Shown here piece after piece: positions 23,475 to 32,755 of a stretch of 33,035 nucleotides of DNA (within the stretch, counting starts at the first letter, position 1; each line of letters opens with the position of its first letter). Source of the stretch: an uncultured Bacteroidales bacterium (GTDB lineage: Bacteria; Bacteroidota; Bacteroidia; Bacteroidales; Bacteroidaceae). The translations under genes and the position numbers were made by a program. The notes beneath the pieces were generated by a model. The model was not told the DNA's origin. It did no database searches and saw only the letters and a program-made list of their open reading frames with translations. The stretch covers positions 1-33,035 of the forward strand of contig CACYCZ010000054.1 of assembly GCA_902773055.1 (NCBI GenBank), read 5' to 3'.

Positions 23475-24242
23475 ATGGAATCCTCAAATAAAAAACTGAT
23501 AACTCGCCTACAAGACTGGATGGACAGCATTGCAGGTAAAACCTTTCTGAACTATGCATATAGTTGGGGTGCCGCCATCGTTATTCTTGGTGCGTTGTTT
23601 AAGCTGACCCATTTGCCCTTGGCCAACGTAATGTTGTTTATAGGTATGGGTACAGAAGTCTTTGTGTTTATCATATCAGCTTTTGACCGCCCGTTTGACG
23701 TCAATGAAACAAACGAGTCACAGGAGATGGAAGAAACAGTCGAAACAGAGACAACTGTGGCAGGCGGCAACGGTGGTACAATTATTATCGGAGGCAACGC
23801 TGCTGTTCCGGCTGACGGAAACGCGGTTGCAGCAGCTACCGGAGGAACAGGCAGTATAACTATTGCACCATCTCTGGCAGGTGGCGGCGTTATTGAAACA
23901 GCTCAGGCTGCTGCTGACCCGGAAATCGAGGAGGTTTCTCATCAGTATGTGGAGAAACTGAAAGTACTCACCGAGACACTTGAAAATGTTGAAAAGCAAT
24001 TGGCGCGCCTGACTACAGACAGCGAGGAAATGGCCAACTTAAACCGCACGCTGACAGGCATCAATACTGTATATGAATTGCAATTGAAAGGCGTCAGCCA
24101 GCAGGTAGGTTCCATAGAGCAGATTAACGAGCAGACACGTCACATGGCTCAGCAGATAGAAGAACTCAACGGTATGTATGCCCGCATGATTCAGGCTCTG
24201 ACTATTAATATGAAGAACGCTTCCGGCCAGACAGGTATTTAA
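23475..24242 (+). CDS. porL: T9SS inner-membrane motor protein PorL/GldL
   Basis: The 255-residue cytoplasmic-membrane protein has two membrane helices (about residues 27-43 and 50-67). Helix 1 contains K43 (GALFKLTH) and helix 2 contains E61 (GMGTEVFVF), matching the charged pair of GldL proteins that couples the proton gradient to rotation. The helices end with SAFDRPF, a family hallmark. A Glu-rich stretch and a Gly/Ala-rich low-complexity segment (about 95-155) separate the helices from a C-terminal coiled coil (about 155-240, KVLTETLENVEKQLARLTTD). PorL with PorM forms the T9SS/gliding motor. It is flanked by porK and porM within one operon. Confidence 0.94.
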   Translation: MESSNKKLITRLQDWMDSIAGKTFLNYAYSWGAAIVILGALFKLTHLPLANVMLFIGMGTEVFVFIISAFDRPFDVNETNESQEMEETVETETTVAGGNGGTIIIGGNAAVPADGNAVAAATGGTGSITIAPSLAGGGVIETAQAAADPEIEEVSHQYVEKLKVLTETLENVEKQLARLTTDSEEMANLNRTLTGINTVYELQLKGVSQQVGSIEQINEQTRHMAQQIEELNGMYARMIQALTINMKNASGQTGI

Positions 24243-24254
24243 TCGTTACTCAGC

Positions 24255-25865
24255 ATGACGGAAAATAACAAAGATAACAGGATGCACTCAACTTCATCAT
24301 CGTTGAAGAAATACAGAGTTACGCCTCGCCAGAAGATGATAAACCTGATGTATATCGTCTTGATGGCTATGTTGGCTCTGAATGTCTCGCCCGATGTGTT
24401 GAATGCTTTTTCCCTGGTGGAACGCAGTTTAAACAGGTCAACGTCTAATTCCACCAAGCAAAATGATGCGCTCTACAGCAATTTTGATGAACAGATGAAA
24501 GCCAATCCTGCAAAAGTGAAGGAATGGTATGATAAAGCCATTGCCGTAAAGCGCATGTCGGACTCCCTGTTCAATTATGCTCAGGAACTCAAAGTGGCAA
24601 TCGTCAAGGAAGCAGACGGAGCAGACGGGGATATAAACAATATTCAAAACAGGGATGATCTGGAAGCGGCCAATCAGGTAATGCTGGCTCCCAGCCGCGG
24701 TCAAGGAAAGAAATTGTACAGCAGTATTGTCTCTTTCCGCGAGCGTATTCTGAAATACGTAAGTGACCCGGTTGAACGCAATATTATCAATAGTAATTTC
24801 AATACCGATGTTCCCAGCGAGAAGAAGCAGATGGGTAAAAACTGGATAGAATATATGTTTGAGTCTACTCCAGTGGTTGCAGCTACAGTATTGCTGACAA
24901 AATTGCAGAACGACGTGCGTTATGCAGAGGGACAGGTGTTGCACACTCTGGTTAAAAACATCGACTTGAAGGATGTCCGTGTCAACGAGCTGAATGCTTA
25001 TGTTGTACCAAATGCCCAGACTATTGTTCAGGGTGGCAAATTCAGCGCACGTATCATCATGGCTGCAGTTGATACTACACAGCAGCCTGTGATTTATATC
25101 GGCAACAGGGAAGTCTCTTTGAAAAACGGGCTATATGAAGTATTGTGCCATTCAACGGGTGATTTCACCCTGGACGGACATATTGAGATGACTGATGCAT
25201 CGGGCAGCATAGTGAAGCGTGCCTTCCAGCAGAAATACTCTGTCGTCGCACCTTCGGCTACGGTGTCTGCCGATTTGATGAATGTACTGTATGCCGGTTA
25301 TAACAATCCTGTCAGCGTTTCTGTGCCAGGTGTGCCTTCCAATAAAATTATTGCCACCATGACGGGCGGGACCCTGCAGCCTGTCGGCCCGGGTAAATAT
25401 ATCGCTCGTCCTACTGCAGTAGGAGCCAATGCGGAAATCACTATCAGTTCTCAAACAGATGCAGGTATGCAGAAAATGGGGACATATGTTTTCCGCGTAC
25501 GGAAATTGCCAGACCCAACTGCATTTATTGCGTATGCAGATGAAAAAGGCAATCCTACCAAGTATATCGGAGGAAGAGGCTTTTCTAAATCCGATTTGCT
25601 GGCAACCAATGGTATAGGTGCCGCTATTGATGACGGCTTGTTGAATATAGACTTTAAAGTTATCAGTTTTGAGACTGTTTTCTTTGACAATATGGGTAAT
25701 GCTATACCTGAGGTGTCCAATAGTGACAAGTTTACCGAGCGACAAAAGGAAATTTTCCGCAGGCTCAGCCGTGGGCGCCGCTTCTATATAACACGTGTCA
25801 ATGCAGTGGGACCGGATGGTACAACCCGTGTCTTGCCACAGGCTTTGGAAGTAATAGTTAGATAA
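24255..25865 (+). CDS. porM: T9SS inner-membrane motor/periplasmic protein PorM/GldM
   Basis: The 536-residue protein has one N-terminal membrane helix (about residues 28-48, MINLMYIVLMAMLALNVSPD) after a short cytoplasmic tail (SLKKYRVTPRQK), then a long periplasmic part. The family opening RQKMINLMYIVLMAMLALNVS is well conserved. Periplasmic domains D1-D4 span the rest, with a helical first domain and beta-rich later ones ending VNAVGPDGTTRVLPQALEVI. The helix pairs with PorL to form the motor, and the periplasmic domains contact PorK/PorN. The start is 12 bases after the porL stop, and 24 bases separate it from porN. Confidence 0.95.
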   Translation: MTENNKDNRMHSTSSSLKKYRVTPRQKMINLMYIVLMAMLALNVSPDVLNAFSLVERSLNRSTSNSTKQNDALYSNFDEQMKANPAKVKEWYDKAIAVKRMSDSLFNYAQELKVAIVKEADGADGDINNIQNRDDLEAANQVMLAPSRGQGKKLYSSIVSFRERILKYVSDPVERNIINSNFNTDVPSEKKQMGKNWIEYMFESTPVVAATVLLTKLQNDVRYAEGQVLHTLVKNIDLKDVRVNELNAYVVPNAQTIVQGGKFSARIIMAAVDTTQQPVIYIGNREVSLKNGLYEVLCHSTGDFTLDGHIEMTDASGSIVKRAFQQKYSVVAPSATVSADLMNVLYAGYNNPVSVSVPGVPSNKIIATMTGGTLQPVGPGKYIARPTAVGANAEITISSQTDAGMQKMGTYVFRVRKLPDPTAFIAYADEKGNPTKYIGGRGFSKSDLLATNGIGAAIDDGLLNIDFKVISFETVFFDNMGNAIPEVSNSDKFTERQKEIFRRLSRGRRFYITRVNAVGPDGTTRVLPQALEVIVR

Positions 25866-25889
25866 TGAAATAAAAAACAAAATAGAAAG

Positions 25890-27017
25890 ATGAAACGTAT
25901 ATTTTTCGCATTCTTATTATGTTTGTTGGTAATGCCAGTGACAGCACAGCCCCCGGCACGTATTCGGGAGGCGCAGAAGGCTCAACAGGCGCAGCAGCAG
26001 GAATCTGTCTTGCCTGCACCGAGAACACAGAAGAAGACGGCAACGGCAGCCCCTGCGACGGTTGTATCCCAGCGTGCTGAATTGGAATTTCCTTCTGCAG
26101 CGGAGATGCCCGAGGATGTTTCCTGGCGCCGTGACATCTATCGCATCCTGGATTTGACAAAAGATAAAAACGCTGTGCTATACTATCCGGAGGAGCCACA
26201 GGGTGATCGTATGAACTTGTTTACGTATTTATTCAAGCTGATGATGCGCAAGCAAATATCTGTATATAATTATACGATAGATGGTAATGAAGATTTCTCT
26301 GCCGCAAATGCTGTTGTTCCCAAGAACTTCCTGGAAAGAAATCATATACGCTTTGAAGAAAGGGCCGGGAGATTCAGAATAGAGGATAGTGACATTCCTT
26401 CGGGAGAGGTGAACACCTATTATATTAAGGAAAGTACCTATTTTGACCAGCATACGGCGACCTTCCATACACAGGTTGTTGCCATATGTCCTGTCAGGAA
26501 GGAATTGGACGAATTTGGCTCCACGCCGGTTAATACTCCTTTGTTCTGGGTCAAATATGCAGATGTGGCACCGTTCCTGGCTAAGCTCACGCTTAATGGC
26601 AGTAATTACAATAATGCTGCGATTATTTCCGCTGATGACTATTTTACGACTAATCAGTATGAGGGAAAGATTTATAAGACAAACAATCTGCAGGGTAAGG
26701 TGCTGGCTAATTATTGCAAGACAGACTCTGATATGACTCGTGAGCAGAAGCGTATAGAAAAGGAACTGACAACTTTTGAGGACCATGTATGGGGTGCCGA
26801 TTCGGCCCAGATCAAACGAATGGAACTTGAAAAATCTCTGAATGATTCCTTGGCAAATCTGGCGCAGACAACGGATAAGAAATCTGTTTCAAGGACAGCG
26901 GCTGCACCTGTTAAGGTGAAAAAATCCGAAGGCAATGCCTCTAACAGTTCGCGCAGCCAGACAAAGCGTCAAAAGTCTTCGTCAACGACTTACAGTGTGA
27001 GAAGACAGCGCCATTGA
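25890..27017 (+). CDS. porN: T9SS periplasmic ring protein PorN/GldN
   Basis: The 375-residue secreted protein has a signal peptide (MKRIFFAFLLCLLVMPVTA, cut after TAQ). A Gln/Ala-rich low-complexity region follows (about 28-60), then the conserved GldN core: VSWRRDIYRILDLTKDKNAV, YYPEEPQGDRMNLFTYLFKL, SGEVNTYYIKESTYFDQHTA and VGWVK-type motifs such as NTPLFWVKYADVAPFL. PorN binds PorK to form the outer-membrane ring. The C-terminus extends beyond the core with a Lys/Arg/Ser-rich tail (from about residue 330), which looks disordered. It is the last gene of the operon, with a bidirectional terminator 33 bases downstream. Confidence 0.94.
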   Translation: MKRIFFAFLLCLLVMPVTAQPPARIREAQKAQQAQQQESVLPAPRTQKKTATAAPATVVSQRAELEFPSAAEMPEDVSWRRDIYRILDLTKDKNAVLYYPEEPQGDRMNLFTYLFKLMMRKQISVYNYTIDGNEDFSAANAVVPKNFLERNHIRFEERAGRFRIEDSDIPSGEVNTYYIKESTYFDQHTATFHTQVVAICPVRKELDEFGSTPVNTPLFWVKYADVAPFLAKLTLNGSNYNNAAIISADDYFTTNQYEGKIYKTNNLQGKVLANYCKTDSDMTREQKRIEKELTTFEDHVWGADSAQIKRMELEKSLNDSLANLAQTTDKKSVSRTAAAPVKVKKSEGNASNSSRSQTKRQKSSSTTYSVRRQRH

Positions 27018-27050
27018 GTTAGCGTTGATCCTCTGATTAGGACGAAATAG

Positions 27051-27086
27051 AAAAGTCTTGCCTGTTCAAGGGCAAGACTTTTTTAT
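27051..27086. terminator. Bidirectional terminator between porN and the glycoside hydrolase gene
   Basis: A 12-bp perfect stem (27051-27062 with 27071-27082) has an 8-base loop, with A-runs and T-runs outside. It lies between convergent genes and serves both strands. Confidence 0.9.
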
Positions 27087-27147
27087 ATGAGATGGCGAGA
27101 AAGTACTCACCATATAGATATCTTTCCTGTATTGATGCAAAGAGCAG

Positions 27148-28230
27148 CTATTTTCCAATAAGGGATTTGATAGTATCGATTTCTTCCTGGTCAAAGGGAG
27201 TGCCGTCTGTGCGGAGGATATCGTGGAACCATACAGGAGGTTCTTTCATATCTGGCAGGGGTTCTCCCCATGCGAAGTTTGTATTGGTCTTTCCTGCTAC
27301 AAATCCCCAGTTGATGGCACCTACATGGTGCTTCTTCAATACTGGCAGTACGTTTTGGAATTTGCTGTTGAATTTGCGTGCCATATATTCTGTGCAAATG
27401 AGTGGGCGGTTGCCCATGCGCAGATATTTTATCATCTGCTCCTGGTCATTGCTGTCCTTGTAGTTGTGATATGTGTTGATATCATTGTGTTCCAACTGAA
27501 AGGCTTGCAGCTTGACATTTTTTGCTCCCATTTCACATATGCAGCTGGTGATAGGTTGGGACGGTCTGGCTTCGCGTGCCCATTCGTAAGTCTTTTTCAT
27601 CAGATTATATGAAACTACCCCAATGCCTTGTGCTCCTGGTTCATTATATATGTCCCAGAAAAGGATGCGCTGGTCATTGCGAAAGGTACCGATGATGTCT
27701 TTGAAGTATCTGCGCAGGGATTTATATAGTTTTGTCGTATCGGTGCGCAGGCTGATGGCAGGGTCTTTTACCCATCCGGAATTGTGGACACCAGGCTTTG
27801 GCTCGGGTTGTTTGCCGTATTTTGATTCAGGAAGCCAGTTGTCATCGAGAAGAACGAAGAAGGGGCGGATATGATGTCTTTCGCATATGCCGAGGAAATG
27901 TGATATATTGTCTTTGAGTTCCTGGGGATTGTGCTCCCATACAATACTGCTCAGGAAAACGCGCATGGTGTTGAAACCGATGTTTTCAGCCCAGGTAAGT
28001 TCTTTCTCTATCTGTGTGGGGTCATAGGTGTCTTTGCTCCACATTTCTATTTGATTAATGGCTGTGGCAGGTATATAGTTGCAGCCCACCAGCCAGGGCA
28101 GTTTGCTGTACCAGGCGTTGGCTTGTTCTTCTGTCCAGCGATGCTTGTTGATGTTCTTGGCGATACCCGCTATATGCAGGCAAAGACATCCCAGCAGCAG
28201 TGAGATAATAAATTTTTGAGAGATTTTCAT
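27148..28230 (-). CDS. Clan GH-A glycoside hydrolase (GH5-like), secreted or lipid-anchored
   Basis: The 360-residue TIM-barrel hydrolase carries an N-terminal signal. A short lipobox-like LLLGC (C15) suggests lipidation, though ordinary cleavage near HIAGIA is also possible. The acid/base is E197 in DIYNEPG and the nucleophile E281 in ICTEYMAR; both are the classic clan-A pair. Other barrel landmarks are WAENIGFNTMRVFLSS (strand 2), RPFFVLLDDNW (strand 3), FWDIYNEP (strand 4) and AINWGFVAG (strand 8). The substrate is unknown. Proteins of this group are often labelled xylanase or mannanase without proof. The gene is the last of the carB-esterase-hydrolase transcript, 32 bases after the esterase stop, and shares the bidirectional terminator. 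Confidence 0.87.
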   Translation of the reverse strand: MKISQKFIISLLLGCLCLHIAGIAKNINKHRWTEEQANAWYSKLPWLVGCNYIPATAINQIEMWSKDTYDPTQIEKELTWAENIGFNTMRVFLSSIVWEHNPQELKDNISHFLGICERHHIRPFFVLLDDNWLPESKYGKQPEPKPGVHNSGWVKDPAISLRTDTTKLYKSLRRYFKDIIGTFRNDQRILFWDIYNEPGAQGIGVVSYNLMKKTYEWAREARPSQPITSCICEMGAKNVKLQAFQLEHNDINTYHNYKDSNDQEQMIKYLRMGNRPLICTEYMARKFNSKFQNVLPVLKKHHVGAINWGFVAGKTNTNFAWGEPLPDMKEPPVWFHDILRTDGTPFDQEEIDTIKSLIGK

Positions 28231-28262
28231 GCAGGTGGTAATGAATATGGTTATAAAATAGT

Positions 28263-29270
28263 TTACAAATGGCTGTTCAGGAACAGTATGAGGCTTTTTG
28301 CCATTGCTTCAGACTGTGACGCTGTGATCGTTGGAAAGGTGTGGTCTTCATTCTCTATAGGATGTACCTCTATGGGAAGTCCTTGTGCTGTCATGGCCTG
28401 TTGGAGCCACGCTGTGTGGCTGAATGGAACCACTGTATCTTTAGTTCCATGGAAAACAATGGTGGGTACGGCATCCCTGACGTATGTCATAGGGGAATAG
28501 AGCAAGCATTTTTCGGTCCGTTTCCCGGGATGAGAGCCGCTTTCCCCTGTAAAGGACCATAGCAGTATGCTTCTCATGTCCAGGACTTTCTGCTTGAACG
28601 CCAGTGATGCCATGGAAACGGCAATGGGAGAAAGCCTTGATCTCAGAATTTTGCTCATGTCGGTCGGCCCATAGATGTCGACGACGCATTTTACCCGTGA
28701 GTCGTAGGATTGTAATGATTGGTTACCCGGGGCGATACCGTCAGGCGCATAGGCTGTCATCAGTGCCAGATGTGCTCCTGCCGATGTTCCCATGACGGCT
28801 ATGCGGTTTGAGTCGAAATGATAGAGAAGAGCATTGGCCTTGACCCATTTCACGGCATCCTTGCAGTCGGCCAGGGGGGCGGGATAGACTACGGTGATGG
28901 AGTCATTGACCAGCCGGTAATCAATGCTGACGACGGCATAGCCTGCATGCAGCATATTCTTGAGCATGAGCCGTATCCACTCCTTTTTGGTAATTTCTTC
29001 TTTGTTGCCGTGCATCCATGACCCGCCGTGGATGAATACAACGACGGGCGTGTTGGCAGAAGTCTGGGAGTGCGGCAGGTAGATGTCTAATTTCTGTGCG
29101 CCTTGAATAGTATTCTTATATACGATATTTTCAATCGTGTATCCTCCGGGTGGCAGGAGCGAGCTTACGTTTTCTTTTTTTGCCTGACAGATGGTGCCCA
29201 GACAAATCAGAAACAGCAGTATGGTCAGCCTGCTCCTTACAATTCTCTTCCGGGAGGGAGAATTATTCAT
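28263..29270 (-). CDS. Secreted alpha/beta-hydrolase, esterase/lipase-like (BD-FAE type)
   Basis: The 335-residue protein has an N-terminal signal peptide (about residues 10-30, VRSRLTILLFLICLGTICQA). The oxyanion-hole motif HGGSW (H81) is of hormone-sensitive-lipase/BD-FAE type. The triad is S163 (MGTSAGAHLAL), D278 (HGTKDTVVPF) and H310 (ENEDHTFP). Such enzymes deacylate carbohydrates or small esters, for example acetyl or feruloyl groups on plant polysaccharides. Location beside a clan-A hydrolase fits glycan deacylation, but this is inferred. Its ATG at 29270 lies inside the carB 3' end (8-base overlap), so translation is probably coupled to carB. Confidence 0.88.
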   Translation of the reverse strand: MNNSPSRKRIVRSRLTILLFLICLGTICQAKKENVSSLLPPGGYTIENIVYKNTIQGAQKLDIYLPHSQTSANTPVVVFIHGGSWMHGNKEEITKKEWIRLMLKNMLHAGYAVVSIDYRLVNDSITVVYPAPLADCKDAVKWVKANALLYHFDSNRIAVMGTSAGAHLALMTAYAPDGIAPGNQSLQSYDSRVKCVVDIYGPTDMSKILRSRLSPIAVSMASLAFKQKVLDMRSILLWSFTGESGSHPGKRTEKCLLYSPMTYVRDAVPTIVFHGTKDTVVPFSHTAWLQQAMTAQGLPIEVHPIENEDHTFPTITASQSEAMAKSLILFLNSHL

Positions 29271-32200
29271 ATTCCTGCCAGCTCTTGATTTGGATTTTGT
29301 CTAAATCCATTTTGCATATAGCATTGATGTATGCGTTTGCCAGACGTGCATTGGTTATCAGCGGAACGTTGTGGTCAATGGCTGCGCGGCGGATGTGGTA
29401 TCCGTTTGTCAGTTCACGTGTCGTACGGTTTTTGGGGATGTTTATAATCAATCCCAGACGATGGTCGGCTATCATCTTCAGTACATTTTCTTTTGCCGGG
29501 TCTTCGTCATCGGGCCATGATACGGGGGTGGCTTTCACTCCGTTTTCATTAAGGAATTTGGCAGTGCCCTCTGTTCCGTAAATGGTATAGCCCTTCTGTT
29601 CAAATTTGCGTACGCTGTCCAGCAGGGTAACCTTGTCTTTGACGTCACCGCTGCTGATGAGGATGCCTTTGTCCTTGCCGGGTATATGGTATCCTGTTGC
29701 TATCATGGCATTTAGCAGGGCTTCGTTGAAGTCGTCGCCCAGACAGCCTACTTCGCCGGTAGAACTCATGTCCACACCAAGTATGGGGTCAGCGTTCTGC
29801 AGGCGGGCAAAACTGAACTGGCTGGCTTTGACGCCTATCCAGTCAATGTCAAACTCGCGTTTGTCAGGTTTGTCATAGGGGGCACCCAGCATGATTCGTG
29901 TAGCTGTGTCAATAAAATTGCGCTTCAGGACTTTGCTGACAAACGGGAAGGAGCGGCTGGCGCGCAGGTTGCATTCAATGACTTTGACTGTATGGTCCTT
30001 GGCAAGATACTGGATGTTGAAGGGGCCGGTTATCTGGAGTTCCTTGGCAATGGTACGGCTGATTTTCTTAATCTGGCGTACAATGCTGAAACTGATTTCC
30101 TGTGCCGGGAAGGTCATGGTAGCGTCACCTGAGTGGACGCCGGCGTATTCTATGTGTTCGCTGATGCCGTATTCTACAATCTCGCCATCCTTGGCCACGG
30201 CGTCAAATTCTATCTCGTTGGTCTCGGTCATGAATTTGGAGATGACGACCGGATATTCCTTGCTGATTTCGGCAGCCATTTCCAGGAAGCGTTTCAGTTC
30301 GTTGTCGTTGTAGCATACGTTCATTGCTGCTCCGGAAAGGACATACGACGGGCGTACCAGTACGGGGTAGCCCACTTTGTTGATAAAGGCCTTGACGTCT
30401 TCCATTGATGTCAGTGCGCTCCATTCAGGTTGGTCGATGCCCAGATTGTCGAGCATGGCAGAGAACTTGTTCCTGTTTTCTGCACGGTCTATGTTGACAG
30501 GTGATGTGCCCAATACGGGAACGCCCTGGCGATAGAGTTTCATGCATAGGTTGTTGGGTATCTGTCCGCCTACGGAGATGATGACGCCTTTGGGTGTTTC
30601 CAGGTCTATGACGTCGAGTACGCGCTCAAAGGAGAGTTCGTCGAAGTACAGGCGGTCGCACATGTCGTAGTCGGTAGATACCGTTTCGGGGTTGTAGTTG
30701 ATCATGATGGACTTGTAGCCCAGGCTGCGGGCTGTTTGGATAGCGTTGACAGAGCACCAGTCAAACTCTACGGAACTGCCTATCCTGTAGGCTCCTGAAC
30801 CGAGGACAACGACGGACTTTTCGTTCTTGTCATACTTGATGTCATATTCCATGACGCTGTATGTCATGTATAGATAGTTGGTCTGTTCCGGGTGTTCGCT
30901 GGCAACGGTCTCAATGCGTTTAACGGCGGGTAGGATGCCCAGTTTCTTCCGGCGCTCGCGTACCTGCAGGTTTTCCTTCTCCATGTTGCCTGTATGGCAG
31001 TTGGTGACGATGCGGGCTATCTGGAAGTCGGAGAAGCCCAGGATCTTGGCTTGGCGCATAACATCGGCAGGAAGGCTCTCAATAGCTTTGTAGGAGGCGA
31101 GCACCTTCTGGTAGTCCACGATGTTCTTGAGCCTTGACAGGAACCACTTGTCAATCTTCGTCAGTTCATAGATGCGGTCTATGGAGATACCTTCTTCCAG
31201 GGCCTGGGCAATGGCAAAGATTCGCAGGTCGGTGGGGTTGGCCAGTTCTTCCTCTACGTTGTCAAAGTGGATATGGTCGTTGCATACAAAGCCGTGCATG
31301 CCCTGACCTATCATGCGCAGGCCTTTCTGGATGATTTCCTCAAAGGTGCGCCCTATGCTCATGATTTCGCCTACCGACTTCATGCTTGAGCCTATCTGGC
31401 GGCTTACGCCGACAAACTTGGTCAGGTCCCAGCGAGGTATCTTGCAGATGAGGTAATCCAGCGAGGGGGCGACATAGGCCGAGTTGGGTGTCCCCATCTT
31501 GCCGATTTGGTCTAAGGTGTAGCCCAATGCAATCTTGGCAGCGACAAATGCCAGCGGGTAGCCCGTAGCCTTTGAGGCCAAGGCTGATGACCGGCTCAAC
31601 CGCGCGTTGATTTCAATGATGCGGTAGTCGTTGGTTTCTGCGTTGAAGGCAAACTGTATGTTGCATTCACCAACGATATTGAGATGGCGGACACACTTTA
31701 TGGTAATATCCTGCAGGAGTTTTACCTGTTCATCGCTCAGCGAGCAGGTCGGAGCAACTACGATAGATTCTCCGGTATGGATGCCGAGGGGGTCGAAATT
31801 TTCCATTGAGGCCACAGTGAAGCAATGGTCGTTGGCATCGCGTATGCATTCAAATTCTATTTCCTTCCATCCTTTCAGACATTCCTCCACCAGCACCTGA
31901 GGGGCGAAGGTAAAGGCGCTCTCTGCAATCTCCCTGAAGGTCTTCTCGTCAGGGCATACTCCCGAGCCCAGTCCTCCGAGGGCATAGGCAGAGCGAATCA
32001 TGATGGGGAATCCTATCTCTCGTGCTGCGGCTATGGCGGTATCCATTGTCTCGCACGCATGGCTGACAGGCACTTTTAAATCTATTTCGGTCAGTTTCCT
32101 GACAAACAGGTCACGGTCTTCCGTGTTCATAATGGCTTCTACGGAGGTTCCCAAAACCTGCACATTGTATTGTTTCAGCGTACCATTCATAAACAGCTCG

Positions 32201-32493
32201 GTACCACAGTTGAGTGCCGTCTGACCACCAAAAGCCAGCAGAATACCATCGGGGCGCTCCTTCTTGATGACCTCAGTGACAAAGTGGGGGGTTACGGGTA
32301 AAAAATAAACTTTGTCGGCAATACCCTTGGATGTCTGTATTGTGGCAATGTTGGGATTAATCAATACGGAGGAAATACCTTCTTCACGTAAGGCCTTGAG
32401 AGCCTGTGAGCCAGAGTAATCAAATTCTCCGGCTTGCCCTATTTTCAACGCACCGGAGCCTAAGACCAGTACTTTTTTCAATGTTGTATTCAT
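29263..32493 (-). CDS. carB: Carbamoyl-phosphate synthase large subunit
   Basis: The 1076-residue enzyme makes carbamoyl phosphate from bicarbonate, ammonia (delivered from CarA) and two ATP, for pyrimidine and arginine synthesis. The start is ATG 32493 (MNTTLKKVLVLGSGALKIGQ). The open frame continues 55 codons upstream, but that stretch contains the promoter. Two homologous ATP-grasp halves are visible: the first opens with GSGALKIGQAGEFDYSG, and the second with VVLGSGAYRIGSSVEFDW and INYNPETVSTDYDM. A C-terminal allosteric MGS-type domain is seen at about 935-1076 (LISSGDVKDKVTLLDSV, IINIPKN). Length matches the family (about 1070). No carA is found within 540 bases upstream, so the small subunit is apparently encoded elsewhere. 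Confidence 0.97.
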   Translation of the reverse strand: MNTTLKKVLVLGSGALKIGQAGEFDYSGSQALKALREEGISSVLINPNIATIQTSKGIADKVYFLPVTPHFVTEVIKKERPDGILLAFGGQTALNCGTELFMNGTLKQYNVQVLGTSVEAIMNTEDRDLFVRKLTEIDLKVPVSHACETMDTAIAAAREIGFPIMIRSAYALGGLGSGVCPDEKTFREIAESAFTFAPQVLVEECLKGWKEIEFECIRDANDHCFTVASMENFDPLGIHTGESIVVAPTCSLSDEQVKLLQDITIKCVRHLNIVGECNIQFAFNAETNDYRIIEINARLSRSSALASKATGYPLAFVAAKIALGYTLDQIGKMGTPNSAYVAPSLDYLICKIPRWDLTKFVGVSRQIGSSMKSVGEIMSIGRTFEEIIQKGLRMIGQGMHGFVCNDHIHFDNVEEELANPTDLRIFAIAQALEEGISIDRIYELTKIDKWFLSRLKNIVDYQKVLASYKAIESLPADVMRQAKILGFSDFQIARIVTNCHTGNMEKENLQVRERRKKLGILPAVKRIETVASEHPEQTNYLYMTYSVMEYDIKYDKNEKSVVVLGSGAYRIGSSVEFDWCSVNAIQTARSLGYKSIMINYNPETVSTDYDMCDRLYFDELSFERVLDVIDLETPKGVIISVGGQIPNNLCMKLYRQGVPVLGTSPVNIDRAENRNKFSAMLDNLGIDQPEWSALTSMEDVKAFINKVGYPVLVRPSYVLSGAAMNVCYNDNELKRFLEMAAEISKEYPVVISKFMTETNEIEFDAVAKDGEIVEYGISEHIEYAGVHSGDATMTFPAQEISFSIVRQIKKISRTIAKELQITGPFNIQYLAKDHTVKVIECNLRASRSFPFVSKVLKRNFIDTATRIMLGAPYDKPDKREFDIDWIGVKASQFSFARLQNADPILGVDMSSTGEVGCLGDDFNEALLNAMIATGYHIPGKDKGILISSGDVKDKVTLLDSVRKFEQKGYTIYGTEGTAKFLNENGVKATPVSWPDDEDPAKENVLKMIADHRLGLIINIPKNRTTRELTNGYHIRRAAIDHNVPLITNARLANAYINAICKMDLDKIQIKSWQEYE

Positions 32494-32520
32494 GCTTTTG
32501 GGTTTCGGATTTTTCAGATA

Positions 32521-32551
32521 CAAAATTATGCAATTCTGACATTTCCTACAA
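32521..32551 (-). promoter_or_regulatory. carB promoter
   Basis: On the minus strand TTG (32551-32549), 20 bases, then TAATTTTG (32528-32521) match the Bacteroidetes -33/-7 pattern with ideal spacing. Transcription would start about 20 bases upstream of the ATG at 32493, so the carB leader is very short. Confidence 0.78.
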
Positions 32552-32755
32552 GATTTATTCAGAAAAACCACGGAAGTGTGCAATATATTTTTCCTGTCTC
32601 CTGTCTTGGAGATTATTATCCTTTTGTGCGGCAATATATATAAGGACTTCTCCGGCAACTGCCATGCTAATTCATGGTAGTGAGCTGTTATTTTTACCCA
32701 TGAGAGAAGAGGCCTTCTTATGCCTCAGAAGAGATGCGCAGCCCCGGGTTATTTT

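Noticed and set aside
32494-32658. A 55-codon N-terminal extension of carB
   Set aside because: The carB promoter (-33/-7) lies inside it, and family alignment places the start at 32493 (MNTTLKKVLVLGSG).
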